Positions 36,707-46,322 of a DNA stretch of 64,000 nucleotides are shown here, piece after piece. The stretch is from Streptomyces spinosisporus (GTDB taxonomy: Bacteria; Actinomycetota; Actinomycetes; Streptomycetales; Streptomycetaceae), in assembly GCF_022698145.1 (NCBI RefSeq), contig NZ_JALDAX010000023.1, positions 1 to 64,000 on the forward strand, read 5' to 3'. The first letter of the stretch is position 1; each line of letters starts with the position of its first letter. A program made the translations under genes and the position numbers. Below the pieces are notes generated by a model, which was not told the origin of the DNA, did no database searches, and saw only the letters and a program-made list of their open reading frames with translations.

Positions 36707-37596
36707 AGGGACGTCTCCGGTGCCGTGTAGAGGGGGAGTCGGGGGTCGACCGGCTGCTCGGGCCAGGTGTCGCGGACCCAGGCGTGGTCCGGGTGGTCGC
36801 AGATCAGCCAGGCGCGCTCGGGCTCGGGGCCCGCCATGACGTTGAGGTAGTACATGTGGTGGCCGGGCACCGCCATGGACGGCCCGTGCCAGCCGTCGGG
36901 GATCAGGACGACGTCGCCGTCGCGCACCTCGGCCAGGACGTCGGTGCCCCGGCCGTTGCCGGAGGGGGAGACGCGCTGGTAGCCGAGGCCGGGGATGCCG
37001 TCGTGGTCGGCGAACTCGAAGTAGTAGATCTCCTCCAGCACCGATTCCTCGCCGGGCCGGTGCTCGTCGTGCTTGTGCGGCGGGAAGGACGACCAGTTGC
37101 CGCCCGGGGTGATCACCTCGACCGCGATGAGCTTGTCGCACTCGAAGACGCCCGCCGCACCGAAGTTGTTGACCTGCCGCGAGGAGTTCCCGGTGCCGCG
37201 CAGCTCCACCGGCACCGACGAGGCCGGGCCGTAGCGCGCGGGCAGCCTGCGGGTGCAGCGCGCCCCGGTGAGCGCGAACCGTCCGCCGCCGGTGGAGGTG
37301 ACGGTCGTACGGGAGTCCCTCGGCACATAGGCGAAGTCGCTCACCCCGCTGAACACGCCGGCGCGGCCGGTGAGGTAGAAGGTGTCATGGCCGAAGTCGT
37401 CGGCCGTCGACACCGTGCAGCCGCCGCTCAGCGGCAGCACGATCCACTCGCTGTCGCCGGTGTCGAAGCTGTGCGTGCCGCCCGGCGGCAGCTCCAGGAC
37501 GCGCAGGCCGGAGTAGCCCCAGCCGGCCTTCTGGGGCGAGACGTCGACGACGTAGGGGCCGCCGAGGGCCTTGCCTGCGGGAAGGTGGTACGTCAT
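36703..37596 (-). CDS. iolB: 5-deoxy-glucuronate isomerase
   Basis: The 297-residue bicupin shows the IolB phrases GWGYSGLRVLELPPGG, EWIVLPLSGGCTV, WSSFPPHKHDEHRPGEES and VLEEIYYFEF, with the His/Glu metal site in the second cupin. It isomerises 5-deoxy-glucuronate to 2-deoxy-5-keto-gluconate, after IolD. ATG at 37596 has GGAGGAAC directly upstream. Kinase IolC, which would act next, is not in the window. Confidence 0.95.
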   Translation of the reverse strand: MTYHLPAGKALGGPYVVDVSPQKAGWGYSGLRVLELPPGGTHSFDTGDSEWIVLPLSGGCTVSTADDFGHDTFYLTGRAGVFSGVSDFAYVPRDSRTTVTSTGGGRFALTGARCTRRLPARYGPASSVPVELRGTGNSSRQVNNFGAAGVFECDKLIAVEVITPGGNWSSFPPHKHDEHRPGEESVLEEIYYFEFADHDGIPGLGYQRVSPSGNGRGTDVLAEVRDGDVVLIPDGWHGPSMAVPGHHMYYLNVMAGPEPERAWLICDHPDHAWVRDTWPEQPVDPRLPLYTAPETSL

Positions 37597-37623
37597 TGCG
37601 TTCCTCCGTGTCACAACACCGGG

Positions 37624-37827
37624 TCACAACAGGCCGCCTACGGCGTATCGCATGTTTTCGGCCACTTCCTGGCCGGAGAGCGGCCCGTGGGCGGGGGTCC
37701 GGGTCGCTCCAATGGCGAAGAAGTCCAGCTCCTCGGTGGGTACCGCCAGGTCAGGCGCCTTAGGCTGCGAGTAGAAGTACGAAGGGAAGTCGTTCGCATC
37801 CCAGGTGTAGGCCTCGAAGGGTGGCAC
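37624..37827 (-). CDS. Small coding-like frame upstream of iolB
   Basis: A 67-residue frame (for example PPFEAYTWDANDFPSYFYSQ, then GPLSGQEVAENMRYAVGGLL) has strongly GC-biased third codon positions, as real Streptomyces genes do. It ends 28 bases before iolB on the same strand. GTG at 37827 or TTG at 37833 could start it, but no clear ribosome binding site is seen and the upstream part of the frame is not coding-like. I do not recognise it. It may be a short leader protein or the 3' remnant of a lost gene. Confidence 0.4.
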   Translation of the reverse strand: MPPFEAYTWDANDFPSYFYSQPKAPDLAVPTEELDFFAIGATRTPAHGPLSGQEVAENMRYAVGGLL

Positions 37828-37838
37828 TGTCAATAGTT

Positions 37839-37848
37839 TGTACTTACA
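37839..37848. promoter_or_regulatory. TGTA-N2-TACA palindrome, candidate GntR operator
   Basis: TGTACTTACA is a perfect inverted repeat of TGTA around CT. It lies between the iolB-side genes and the divergent ABC transporter, in the most AT-rich part of the region. CTGTCAATA (37827-37835) and its inverted copy TATTGACAG (37884-37892) flank it. The GntR/UTRA protein of the operon is the likely ligand; this is inference. Confidence 0.45.
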
Positions 37849-37885
37849 TTCGGACCTGACGGTGAAATGATGTCTTAACAAAGTA

Positions 37886-37914
37886 TTGACAGCGGGCGCG
37901 GCCAGGGGTTTGAT
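37886..37914 (+). promoter_or_regulatory. Housekeeping-type promoter of the sugar ABC operon
   Basis: TTGACA at 37886-37891 and TTTGAT at 37909-37914 are separated by 17 bases, a good match to the principal sigma-factor consensus. The leader to the binding-protein start would be about 115 bases. The -35 hexamer lies inside the inverted copy TATTGACAG, so a bound repressor would block it. Confidence 0.6.
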
Positions 37915-38035
37915 CCCGTCCCAGGCCGACAGCCGCGTTTGCGGCGCACGACCCGGGCATGCCAAGATCCCGGGTTCGGATCTTCGTGATCCCCTTCTCC
38001 TTTCCCCCGCAACGCACAGTGAGGTGCCAGGAAAG

Positions 38036-39055
38036 ATGGACCGCGTTTCTCATTCCCGCTCCCGCAGACTCGTCCCCGTCGTCGCGGTGGCCGCGGCTGC
38101 CGCCCTGACCCTCGCCGGCTGCTCCAGCAGCTCGGGGGGCAAGAAGTCCGAGGAGGGCGGCAACAACGCCTCCGCGGGCAAGGCCACCACGCCCCGGATG
38201 ACCGTCGCGCTGGTCACGCACCAGTCGCCCGGCGACACCTTCTGGGACATCGTCCGCAAGGGTGCCGAGGCCGCCGCGGCCAAGGACAACATCAAGCTGA
38301 TCTACTCGGCCGACCCGAACGCCGGAAACCAGTCCAACCTGGTGCAGAACGCGGTCGACCAGAAGGTCGACGGCATCGCGGTCACCCTCGCCAAGCCCGA
38401 CGCCCTCAAGGGCGCCATCGACAAGGCGAAGTCGGCGAACATACCCGTCGTGGGCCTCAACTCCGGCGTGAGCGACTGGAAGAAGCTCGGCCTGATGGAG
38501 TTCTTCGGCCAGGACGAGTCCGTCGCCGGCGAGGCGTTCGGCAAGAAGCTCAACGAGGTCGGCGCCAAGCACGTCGTCTGTGTCGTGCAGGAGCAGGGCA
38601 ACGTCGGTCTGACGCAGCGCTGCGACGGCCTGGAGAAGACCTTCTCCGGCAAGAGCGAGGTGCTCAACGTCAACGGCACCGACATGCCCTCCGTGAAGTC
38701 GACGATCACCGCCAAGCTCAAGCAGGACTCCTCCATCGACTACGTCGCCACGCTCGGCGCGCCCTTCGCGCTGACCGCCGTGCAGTCGGTGGCCGACGCG
38801 AACAGCAAGGCGAAGGTCGCCACCTTCGACCTCAACAAGGACCTCACCAGCGCCATCAGCAAGGGCACCATCCAGTTCGCCGTGGACCAGCAGCCGTATC
38901 TGCAGGGCTACCTGGCGATCGACTCGCTGTGGCTCTACAAGAACAACGGCAACTACATGGGCGGCGGTGAGCAGCCCGTCCTGACCGGACCGGCCTTCGT
39001 CGACAAGAGCAATGTCGAGGCCGTCGCCAAGTTCGCCGCGAAGGGCACCCGGTGA
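38036..39055 (+). CDS. Sugar/inositol ABC transporter substrate-binding lipoprotein
   Basis: The 339-residue product has a lipoprotein signal with lipobox LAGC (C29) and a periplasmic-binding type-1 (ribose/inositol-like) fold: VALVTHQSPGDTFWDIVRKG, NLVQNAVDQKVDGIAVTLAK, IPVVGLNSGVSDW. It captures a sugar or cyclitol outside the membrane. ATG at 38036 follows AGGAAAG. It leads a three-gene transporter operon divergent from the iol genes, so inositol or a related cyclitol is the likely ligand. Confidence 0.92.
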   Translation: MDRVSHSRSRRLVPVVAVAAAAALTLAGCSSSSGGKKSEEGGNNASAGKATTPRMTVALVTHQSPGDTFWDIVRKGAEAAAAKDNIKLIYSADPNAGNQSNLVQNAVDQKVDGIAVTLAKPDALKGAIDKAKSANIPVVGLNSGVSDWKKLGLMEFFGQDESVAGEAFGKKLNEVGAKHVVCVVQEQGNVGLTQRCDGLEKTFSGKSEVLNVNGTDMPSVKSTITAKLKQDSSIDYVATLGAPFALTAVQSVADANSKAKVATFDLNKDLTSAISKGTIQFAVDQQPYLQGYLAIDSLWLYKNNGNYMGGGEQPVLTGPAFVDKSNVEAVAKFAAKGTR

Positions 39056-40131
39056 CGAGTATGACCCAACACGCTGAGCCGGCGGTGAAGACACCGCCGG
39101 CCTCCGGCCCCGGGCAGTCCGACGGCCGCACGGCCCAACGGTCGCTGCTCGTCAAGACGTTGGCCCGCCCCGAGGTGGGCGTCTTCCTCGGTGCCGTCGC
39201 CGTGTACGTGTTCTTCCTGATCGCCGCGCCGCCGGTGCGGGAAGCCAGCGCGATGGCGAACATCCTGTACCAGTCGTCCACCCTCGGCATCGTGACCATC
39301 CCGGTGGCGCTGCTGATGATCGGCGGCGAGTTCGACCTGTCCGCCGGTGTCGGGGTGATCACCTCGGCGCTGACCGCGAGCATGCTCGCCTACCAGCTGA
39401 CGCTGAACGTGTGGGTGGGGGTCGTCGCGGCTCTCGTCGTGTCGCTGGCGATCGGCTTCTTCAACGGCTGGATGGTCGTCAGGACCGGACTGCCCAGCTT
39501 CCTGGTCACGTTGGGCACCTTCCTGATCCTCCAGGGCGTCAACCTCGCCGTGACCAAGCTGGTCACCGGCAATGTCGCCACCGACGACATCAGCGACATG
39601 GACGGCTTCGACCAGGCCAAGAAGGTCTTCGCGTCGTCCTTCGACATCGGCGGCGTCCAGGTCAAGATCACCGTGTTCTGGTGGCTGCTGTTCGCGATCA
39701 TCGCCACCTGGGTGCTGATGCGCACCAGGTACGGCAACTGGACCTTCGCGGTCGGCGGCAACAAGGACAGCGCGCGGGCCGTCGGTGTGCCGGTGGCGTT
39801 CACCAAGATCTCGCTGTTCATGCTGGTCGGCTTCGGCGCCTGGTTCGTGGGCATGCACCAGCTGTTCTCGTTCAACACCGTGCAGTCCGGCGAAGGCGTG
39901 GGCCAGGAGCTCATCTACATCTCCGGCGCGGTGATCGGCGGCTGTCTGCTGACCGGTGGCTTCGGCACCGCGATCGGCCCGGTCTTCGGCGCCTTCATGT
40001 TCGGCATGGTGCAGCAGGGCATCGTCTACGCCGGCTGGAACCCCGACTGGTTCAAGGCCTTCCTCGGCGTGATGCTGCTCGGCGCCGTCCTGATCAATCT
40101 GTGGGTCCAGCGCACCATGACCCGGAGGTGA
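39052..40131 (+). CDS. Sugar ABC transporter permease (RbsC family)
   Basis: The 359-residue membrane protein has about ten helices and the RbsC-type phrases [40 protein letters not shown], and [19 protein letters not shown]. It forms the membrane channel for the preceding binding protein. GTG at 39052 overlaps the upstream stop (GTGA); ATG at 39061 is an alternative start. The late [19 protein letters not shown] segment contacts the ATPase. Confidence 0.92.
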   Translation: MTSMTQHAEPAVKTPPASGPGQSDGRTAQRSLLVKTLARPEVGVFLGAVAVYVFFLIAAPPVREASAMANILYQSSTLGIVTIPVALLMIGGEFDLSAGVGVITSALTASMLAYQLTLNVWVGVVAALVVSLAIGFFNGWMVVRTGLPSFLVTLGTFLILQGVNLAVTKLVTGNVATDDISDMDGFDQAKKVFASSFDIGGVQVKITVFWWLLFAIIATWVLMRTRYGNWTFAVGGNKDSARAVGVPVAFTKISLFMLVGFGAWFVGMHQLFSFNTVQSGEGVGQELIYISGAVIGGCLLTGGFGTAIGPVFGAFMFGMVQQGIVYAGWNPDWFKAFLGVMLLGAVLINLWVQRTMTRR

Positions 40132-40135
40132 CCCG

Positions 40136-41053
40136 GTGAAAGAAAAGAACTCCGAAACCCACGGCGAGATCATCCCGGACAGCGGGCCCCAGGGCGAGGA
40201 CGGCGTGCTCGTCGAGCTGCGCAACGCGGGCAAGTCCTACGGCAACATCCGTGCCCTGCACGGCGTCAGCCTCCAGGTCCGCCCCAACCAGGTCACCTGT
40301 GTGCTCGGGGACAACGGCGCCGGCAAGTCCACCCTGATCAAGATCATCTCCGGGCTGCACCAGCACACCGAGGGCGAGTTCCTCGTCGACGGCGCCCCGG
40401 TGCGCTTCGCCAGCCCGCGCGACGCGCTCGACAAGGGCATCGCCACCGTCTACCAGGACCTGGCGACCGTGCCCCTGATGCCGGTGTGGCGCAACTTCTT
40501 CCTCGGCTCCGAGATGACCAAGGGGCCGTGGCCGGTCCGCCGCCTGGACATCGAGAGGATGAAGAAGACCGCCGACCACGAGCTGCGCGAGATGGGCATC
40601 GTCCTCGACGACCTGGAGCAGCCCATCGGCACCCTCTCGGGCGGCCAGCGCCAGTGCGTGGCCATCGCCCGCGCCGTCTACTTCGGCGCCCGGGTCCTCA
40701 TCCTGGACGAGCCGACGGCCGCGCTCGGCGTCAAGCAGTCCGGTGTGGTGCTCAAGTACATCGCCGCCGCCCGCGACCGCGGCCTCGGCGTCATCTTCAT
40801 CACCCACAACCCGCACCACGCCTACATGGTCGGCGACCACTTCAGCGTGCTGCGCCTGGGCACCATGGAGCTCTCCGCCTCCCGCGCCCAGGTCAGCCTG
40901 GAGGAACTCACCAACCACATGGCGGGCGGCGCCGAACTCGCCGCACTCAAGCACGAGTTGTCCCAGGTCAGCGGCGTCGACGTCGAGGGGCTCCCGGAGA
41001 AGGAAGACCTCACCGCACCCCTCGCGGCGGGCGGCCCGGAAGGAAAGGCCTGA
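40136..41053 (+). CDS. Sugar ABC transporter ATP-binding protein
   Basis: The 305-residue ATPase has Walker [10 protein letters not shown], the Q-loop VYQDLATVP, signature LSGGQRQC, Walker [13 protein letters not shown] and switch His in [10 protein letters not shown]. It has a single nucleotide-binding domain, whereas RbsA/XylG-type partners have two, so it probably functions as a homodimer like the FrcA group. The GTG start lies four bases after the permease stop with GGAGG just upstream. It ends the transporter trio. Confidence 0.93.
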   Translation: MKEKNSETHGEIIPDSGPQGEDGVLVELRNAGKSYGNIRALHGVSLQVRPNQVTCVLGDNGAGKSTLIKIISGLHQHTEGEFLVDGAPVRFASPRDALDKGIATVYQDLATVPLMPVWRNFFLGSEMTKGPWPVRRLDIERMKKTADHELREMGIVLDDLEQPIGTLSGGQRQCVAIARAVYFGARVLILDEPTAALGVKQSGVVLKYIAAARDRGLGVIFITHNPHHAYMVGDHFSVLRLGTMELSASRAQVSLEELTNHMAGGAELAALKHELSQVSGVDVEGLPEKEDLTAPLAAGGPEGKA

Positions 41054-41094
41054 CATGGCGGGCGCTCGCGGCCGGACCCGGGCCGGCTCGGCGA

Positions 41095-41127
41095 CCGGTT
41101 CGCAGGACACGAACCCCTGCGAACCGG
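41095..41127 (+). terminator. Perfect 12-pair stem-loop after the ABC operon
   Basis: CCGGTTCGCAGG (41095-41106) and CCTGCGAACCGG (41116-41127) form a perfect stem with a nine-base loop. It lies between the ABC ATPase gene and the Gfo/Idh dehydrogenase, and may terminate or attenuate transcription. Confidence 0.65.
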
Positions 41128-41222
41128 ACCAGCCGCCGCCCGTCGCGGAGCGCACCGGCAGGTTTCCGGGGTCCTGCGGCGCCTGACCGACCCGGCGTCC
41201 GACCACCCGAAGGGGGACCAGC

Positions 41223-42248
41223 ATGGCTTCGCCCGGAACGCTGAAAGTCGCCGTCGTCGGCACCGGCAAGATGGGCGCCGACCACGTCCGCCGTATCCAG
41301 GAGGTCATCAGCGGTGCCCGGGTGACCGCGGTCGTGGACGTCGACGCGGAACGCGCGAAGGCCGTGGCGGCCCGCGTGGACGGCTGCACCGCCCACACGG
41401 ACCCCGCCGAGGCCATGGCGAGCGCCGACGTGGACGCCGTCCTGATCGCCTCCCCGGGGCCCGCGCACGAGGCGGCCCTCCTCGCGGCGTTCGCCCGCGA
41501 CCTGCCCGTGCTGTGCGAGAAGCCGCTCACCCCGGACGCGGCCTCCGCGCTGCGGGTGCTTCAGGCGGAACTGAGCCTTGGCCGACGCCGAGTCCAGGTC
41601 GGCTTCATGCGGCGCTACGACACCGAGTACGTGAAGCTCAAGTCCCTGCTGGACACCGGCCAGTTGGGCCGCCCCCTGCTGCTGCACAACCGGCACCGCA
41701 ATCTCGCCTCCCCGCCCGGCTGGACGAGCGAGATGCTCATCAACGACTCCGTCGTGCACGAGATGGACGTCACGCGCTGGCTGCTCGGCCAGGAGATCAC
41801 CGGCATCACGGTGCTGCGCCCCACGCCGTCCGCGAACGCGCCGGACGCCGTGCAGGACCCGCAGTTCGTCCTGTTCGAGACCGACGGCGGCGCGATCGTC
41901 GACACCGAGATCTTCGTCAACTGCGGCTTCGGCTACCAGGTCCAGGCCGAGGTGGTCTGCGAACGCGGCACCGCCCGCATCGGCGACGGCCACGCCATGG
42001 TCACCACCATGGCCGGGCGCTGGGGCGGCACCGTCGCCCAGGACTTCGTCGAACGCTTCGCCGACGCCTACGACCGCGAGGTCCAGGCCTGGGTCGACGC
42101 CACCCGCCGCGGCGAGGTCGGCGGCCCGAGCGTCTGGGACGGCTACGCGGTGGCCGCGGTGTGCGAGGCGGGGGTGCGGTCGCTGCGGGAGGGCGGCCGG
42201 GTGGCGGTGGAGCTGGTGGAGCGGCCCGCGCTGTACGCGGTCAGCTGA
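41223..42248 (+). CDS. Gfo/Idh/MocA dehydrogenase, probable inositol 2-dehydrogenase
   Basis: The 341-residue NAD(P)-dependent enzyme has the Rossmann motif [11 protein letters not shown], the EKP motif ([11 protein letters not shown]) and the catalytic region [16 protein letters not shown] with the D-x3-H-like pattern of inositol dehydrogenases. It lies just downstream of the cyclitol ABC transporter on the same strand, with GGGGGACC before its ATG. Oxidation of myo-inositol or scyllo-inositol to the inosose is likely. Its 3' end overlaps the convergent GNAT gene by eight bases. Confidence 0.88.
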   Translation: MASPGTLKVAVVGTGKMGADHVRRIQEVISGARVTAVVDVDAERAKAVAARVDGCTAHTDPAEAMASADVDAVLIASPGPAHEAALLAAFARDLPVLCEKPLTPDAASALRVLQAELSLGRRRVQVGFMRRYDTEYVKLKSLLDTGQLGRPLLLHNRHRNLASPPGWTSEMLINDSVVHEMDVTRWLLGQEITGITVLRPTPSANAPDAVQDPQFVLFETDGGAIVDTEIFVNCGFGYQVQAEVVCERGTARIGDGHAMVTTMAGRWGGTVAQDFVERFADAYDREVQAWVDATRRGEVGGPSVWDGYAVAAVCEAGVRSLREGGRVAVELVERPALYAVS

Positions 42249-42711
42249 GCGCCCGCCGGAAGACGACCCGCGTCTCACCGGGGCCGTTGTAGTCCTCCTC
42301 CGTGCGGACCTCGAAACCGAGACTGCGGTGGAAGGCCACGGAACCCGTGTTGCCGGTGCTCGTGATGGCCTTCAGCCGGACCGCCCCCTGCCGCCGTGCC
42401 GCCTCGGTGAAGGCGGCGTACAGCTCGCGCCCCAGGCCCGTGCCGCGGGCGTCGTCCCGCGTCGCGACCAGATGCACATAACCGGTGCGGTCGGGCGTGA
42501 CGAAGCCGATCAGATAGCCGAGGACGCCACCGCCCTCACCCTCGTGCCCGCCGTCGTCCGCCGCGCGCGCGACCAGGCACGTCTCGCCGAACTCCTGGAC
42601 CAGCGCGAGCAGATGGAGGTGGCGCAGATCGCGCTCGCCCCAGTAGCGGGCGTGGTCTGAGAGGACCTGCCGGATGTCGGTGACGGTGGCGGGTGTGATG
42701 CGTACGGCCAT
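42241..42711 (-). CDS. GNAT-family N-acetyltransferase
   Basis: The 156-residue protein has the acetyl-CoA-binding motif A ([20 protein letters not shown], where RGTGLG is the Q/RxxGxG/A loop) and motif B ([15 protein letters not shown]). It probably acetylates a small amine or a protein; nothing in the sequence gives the substrate. It is convergent with the dehydrogenase gene and is separated from the next minus-strand gene by 56 bases, so it may be the last gene of that operon. Confidence 0.88.
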   Translation of the reverse strand: MAVRITPATVTDIRQVLSDHARYWGERDLRHLHLLALVQEFGETCLVARAADDGGHEGEGGGVLGYLIGFVTPDRTGYVHLVATRDDARGTGLGRELYAAFTEAARRQGAVRLKAITSTGNTGSVAFHRSLGFEVRTEEDYNGPGETRVVFRRALS

Positions 42712-42767
42712 GGCGCCGATCCTCTCAGAGCCATGGCCGCGGACTGCCTGCGGCTACAGCCCTCCGG

Positions 42768-43784
42768 CTACAGCCGCATGCGCGGCCGGGGTTCGAACCC
42801 GGCCGACCGGTAGCACGCGTCGATCAGCGTCATCGTCGCCAGCGCGTCGTCCGCGCCGAGCGGCAGCGCGGAGCCCTGGCGCACACGCGCCGCGAACGCC
42901 TCCAGCTGGTAGGTGTACGACGACGTGGTGCCCAGGTGCTCCGTCCGCTCGCCCTCCGTCGTGCGCACCACGATCCGGTCGTCCAGCTGGGGCAGGACGT
43001 AGTTCGGGGCCACCGCCTCACCCAGGCTGCCGACGATCCGGCAGCTCATCTCCAGCTCGTCGTAGGCCATGTGGCAGCGCGCGCTCGCGGTGGCCCCGTT
43101 CGGGAACTCCAGATCGGCGTCCAGCCACTCGTCGACCCCGGGCGCGCCCGCACGCTCCCCGCCGCGTGCGGAGACGAGCCGGGGTGCGCCGCCCGCCCAG
43201 GGCGCCAGCATCCGCGCCGCGTGCAGGCTGTAGCAGCCGAGGTCCATCACGGCGCCGCCGGCCAGCGGCAGGGACCAGCGCGGGTCGGATTCCGCGGGCG
43301 CCGGGATCGCGACCATGGTTTCCACCCGCTGCAGCTCGCCCAGTTCACCGCTCGCGAGGAGTTCGTGCAGCCGGCGGGTCAGCGGGTGGAAGAGGTAGTG
43401 GAACCCCTCCATGAACGCCGTGCCGGCCTTCGCCGCCGCCTCGCGGACCTCGGCGGCCTCCTCGGCGTTGCTCGCCGACGGCTTCTCGCTCAGGACGTGC
43501 TTGCCGGCCGCGAGGGCGGCGAGGTTCCACGGGCCGTGCAGTCCGTTGGCGAGCGGGTTGTAGACGACCTCGACCTCGGGGTCCGCGAGCAGGTCGGCGT
43601 AGGAGTCCACGACCCGCTCCACGCCGTGCCGGGCGGCGAAGGCCTCGGCGCGGGAGCGGTCGCGGGCGGCCACCGCGACCACCCGGTGGCCGCCCGCGCG
43701 GGCCGGGTCGATCAGGGCGCGCTCGGTGATCCGTGCGGCGCCGAGGACGCCGATGCGCAGGGGTGCGCCGACCGGTTCGCTCAT
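42768..43784 (-). CDS. Gfo/Idh/MocA-family dehydrogenase
   Basis: The 338-residue protein has a Rossmann segment IGVLGAARITERAL, EKP motif (HVLSEKPSASNAEEAA) and the DLGCYSLHAARML sequence of the trans-1,2-dihydrobenzenediol dehydrogenase/ glucose-fructose-oxidoreductase subgroup. It probably oxidises or reduces a sugar or cyclitol derivative with NAD(P). ATG at 43784 overlaps the stop of the FAD enzyme gene (ATGA), so they are coupled. Confidence 0.87.
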   Translation of the reverse strand: MSEPVGAPLRIGVLGAARITERALIDPARAGGHRVVAVAARDRSRAEAFAARHGVERVVDSYADLLADPEVEVVYNPLANGLHGPWNLAALAAGKHVLSEKPSASNAEEAAEVREAAAKAGTAFMEGFHYLFHPLTRRLHELLASGELGELQRVETMVAIPAPAESDPRWSLPLAGGAVMDLGCYSLHAARMLAPWAGGAPRLVSARGGERAGAPGVDEWLDADLEFPNGATASARCHMAYDELEMSCRIVGSLGEAVAPNYVLPQLDDRIVVRTTEGERTEHLGTTSSYTYQLEAFAARVRQGSALPLGADDALATMTLIDACYRSAGFEPRPRMRL

Positions 43785-45097
43785 GACTTCCGTTCCTCCT
43801 TGATCCGTTGCTGCGGGTTCAGTGTGCCGTCCGCGGGCGGGAAGTGGCGGCGGACGAGGTCCTGGGCGTGGGCGACGGTGCACTCGACCAGCTCGAAGGC
43901 GGGCAGCCCGCCGGCGTAGTACGTGCGGTCGCGGCCCTGCAGCGCGTCCAGCCGGTCCAGGGCGCCGGCTTCGAGGTCGGCACTGCCGAAGTGCGGCATG
44001 AACGCCCAGGGTTGGTGCAGATGCACGTCCCGAAGCCGCCCGCCGAGCCGGGCCACGTCCTCGTGCAGCAGCTCCGTGACGTCCCCGGGGCGGCCGTAGG
44101 AGTAGAAGGTCCGCACCTCGCTGTCCGGGTAGCGGTGGTGGTACGAGACGCAGTGGCCCCGCGCCTCGCGGTGCGCGGTGTGGCGGTCGAGGAAGTAGAA
44201 GGCGTCACCGGGCAGGCCGGGCGCGGTGGCGACGGTGGTGTGGTAGGCGTTGCTGCGGATCCGCCCGGCGAGGTCCCGCTCCTCGGGGGTGGCGTCCAAG
44301 GCCGGCAGGATCCGGTCCAAAGTGACAGCGAGCACCAGGTCGTCCGCCTCCAGGAGGCCCGAGTCCGTGTGCACCCGCACCCCCTCCGCCCTCCGTTCGA
44401 CCGACCGTACGCGTACCGAGCAGCGCACGTCCTTCAGCTCGGCGGCGACCCGGCGCCACAGCGTGGCGAACCCGCCCGTGACGGTGAACGCGCCCGCGTG
44501 GCCGAGCAGTTCGGGCCCGCTGGACAGTAACCCGGTCATCTCCGCGTACTTGACGAAGTACAGCGCGGGCACGTCGTCGTCGAGATAGCCGTACCCGGCC
44601 GCCGTATAGCCGGTGCCGAACGACTCGGCCATGGCTTCGAGACGGTGTTCGGTGATCCACTCGGCGACGGGTGCGGCGAGCACCCGCGCCGAGTGGGCGA
44701 GCCCGGGCTCGGCGATGCGCGGGAACTCCCGCGCGCGCAGGGCGCGGTAGCGTCCGAAGGCCTCGTCCCGCAGGAACGCCATGGTCTGGCGCGAGGCGGT
44801 ACCGTCTTCGACGTCCAGGACGCGGTAGCGGCTGGTGCGCTCCGTCGTCACGTCCAGCTCCGTCATCAACCGGGCCGTCCGCTCATAGCGGTTGGTGCAT
44901 ATGTGGCCGCCCAGGTCGTGGGCCAGGCCGTCGACGGTCACGCTCTGGCACTTCCCGGCGACCGCGTCCTGCTCCTCCAGGACCGTCACCCGGTGCCCGG
45001 CACGCTCCAGTTCACGTGCCGCCGACAGCCCGCTCGGTCCGGCGCCGACGACGATCACACTGCGGGGTCCCGGCCGGGACGTCTCGGCGGTGTTCAT
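43781..45097 (-). CDS. FAD-dependent amine-oxidase-fold oxidoreductase
   Basis: The 438-residue protein has an N-terminal FAD-binding motif VVGAGPSGLSAARELERAGH, the second glycine region DLGGHICTNRYERT, and a C-terminal FAD contact (TYYAGGLPAFELVECTVAHA). The fold is that of NAD(P)-binding Rossmann-like flavin oxidases. It may oxidise an amine or alcohol of the pathway substrate, or act with its Gfo/Idh partner. Its ATG at 45097 is 93 bases downstream of the iolG-like gene. Confidence 0.85.
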   Translation of the reverse strand: MNTAETSRPGPRSVIVVGAGPSGLSAARELERAGHRVTVLEEQDAVAGKCQSVTVDGLAHDLGGHICTNRYERTARLMTELDVTTERTSRYRVLDVEDGTASRQTMAFLRDEAFGRYRALRAREFPRIAEPGLAHSARVLAAPVAEWITEHRLEAMAESFGTGYTAAGYGYLDDDVPALYFVKYAEMTGLLSSGPELLGHAGAFTVTGGFATLWRRVAAELKDVRCSVRVRSVERRAEGVRVHTDSGLLEADDLVLAVTLDRILPALDATPEERDLAGRIRSNAYHTTVATAPGLPGDAFYFLDRHTAHREARGHCVSYHHRYPDSEVRTFYSYGRPGDVTELLHEDVARLGGRLRDVHLHQPWAFMPHFGSADLEAGALDRLDALQGRDRTYYAGGLPAFELVECTVAHAQDLVRRHFPPADGTLNPQQRIKEERKS

Positions 45098-45190
45098 TCT
45101 CGTCACTCCTTGGTCCGTCGGGGCTTGAGTGGATCTCATGGTGGTACGAGGAGATCCGGTGCTCCCGGCCGTCAGGGGCAACGTGGTGGT

Positions 45191-46264
45191 TCACACACTC
45201 TCGTGCTCCGGGTGCCGGAGGCCGCCCCAGCACCCGGAGCACGAGGGACTGGGGTGCCGCCAGGCCGTGCGGACCTCGGCGATCGTCACCGGCCGGTGCT
45301 CCTGCAGCGACAGCGTGCAGGCGTCCGCGATCCAGCCGGCCTCCAAGGCGTCGGCGACCGTGCAGGGAGAGGGGCGCTTCCCGGCGACGACCTCGGTGAA
45401 CGCGGTGAGTTCGGCGCGGTAGGCCGCCGAGAAGCGGTCCATGAAGAAGTCGTACGGCGTGCCGGCCGGGAAGGTCACGCCGGGCTCGACGGAGCGCAGC
45501 GGCAGCCTGTCCTCCAGGCCGACCGCGATGGAGTCCGTGAAACCGTGGAGCTCCATCCGTACGTCGTGCCCCCGGGCGTTGTGGCGGGAGTTGGAGACCA
45601 CCGCGATCGTGCCGTCGTCGAGGGTGAGGAGCGCGCCGGTGGTGTCGGCGTCGCCCGCCTCCTTGATGTACTCGGCGCCCCGGTTGCCGCCGGTGGCGTA
45701 CACCTCGACGACCTCGCGACCGGTCACCCAGCGGATGATGTCGAAGTCGTGCACCGAGCAGTCGCGGAAGATGCCGCCGGAGGCGGCGATGTACGCGGCC
45801 GGCGGGGGCGCCGGGTCCAGCGTCGTCGACCGCACGGTGTGCAGCTTGCCCAGTTCGCCGCTCTGCACGGCGGCGCGGGCGGCGACGAAGCCTGCGTCGA
45901 AGCGGCGGTTGTAGCCGATCTGGATCGGCACGTCGGTGCCCTCGACGGCCTTGAGCACCTGCACGCCCTCGGCCATGGTCTTCGCCACCGGCTTCTCGCA
46001 GAAGACGGGGATGCCGGCCTCGACCCCGGCCAGGATCAGCGCGGGGTGGGCGTCGGTCGCGGCGGCGATCACGATGCCGTCCACACCGGCGGCCAGCAGC
46101 GCCTCCGGCGAGTCCACGACCTCGCCGCCGAACCGCTCCGCGGCCGACTTGGCGGCGTCCGCGAACGGGTCGGTCAGGACGAGCGACTCGACCGCGTCGA
46201 GTCCGGAGAGGGTCTCGGCGTGGAAGGCGCCGATACGGCCGAGGCCGAGGATTCCGATACGCAT
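45191..46264 (-). CDS. iolG: Inositol 2-dehydrogenase
   Basis: The 357-residue Gfo/Idh/MocA protein has Rossmann ILGLGRIGAFHAETL, EKP motif IPVFCEKPVAKTM, QIGYNRRFD, and RDCSVHDFDIIRWVTGREVV, matching bacterial inositol dehydrogenase with the catalytic Asp-His pair. It oxidises myo-inositol to 2-keto-myo-inositol with NAD+. The last 20 residues are atypical, since the 3' end of the gene forms a strong hairpin (45201-45244). It lies in the LacI-controlled minus-strand operon. Confidence 0.9.
   Translation of the reverse strand: MRIGILGLGRIGAFHAETLSGLDAVESLVLTDPFADAAKSAAERFGGEVVDSPEALLAAGVDGIVIAAATDAHPALILAGVEAGIPVFCEKPVAKTMAEGVQVLKAVEGTDVPIQIGYNRRFDAGFVAARAAVQSGELGKLHTVRSTTLDPAPPPAAYIAASGGIFRDCSVHDFDIIRWVTGREVVEVYATGGNRGAEYIKEAGDADTTGALLTLDDGTIAVVSNSRHNARGHDVRMELHGFTDSIAVGLEDRLPLRSVEPGVTFPAGTPYDFFMDRFSAAYRAELTAFTEVVAGKRPSPCTVADALEAGWIADACTLSLQEHRPVTIAEVRTAWRHPSPSCSGCWGGLRHPEHESV
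45201..45244 (-). terminator. Perfect 15-pair stem-loop inside the iolG 3' end
   Basis: TCGTGCTCCGGGTGC (45201-45215) and GCACCCGGAGCACGA (45230-45244) form a perfect 15-pair stem with a 14-base loop, all within coding sequence just before the stop at 45191. It could cause partial termination or protect the upstream mRNA from 3' exonucleases. Confidence 0.6.
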
Positions 46265-46322
46265 GAGGGTGTTGCTCCTAGAGAGGGTGCGGTTGTCGTG
46301 ACCACTGGTTCTCAGTCGAGTC

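Noticed and set aside
41055-41186. 43-residue frame after the ABC ATPase gene
   Set aside because: It overlaps a perfect terminator-like hairpin, has no good ribosome binding site and no recognisable sequence.
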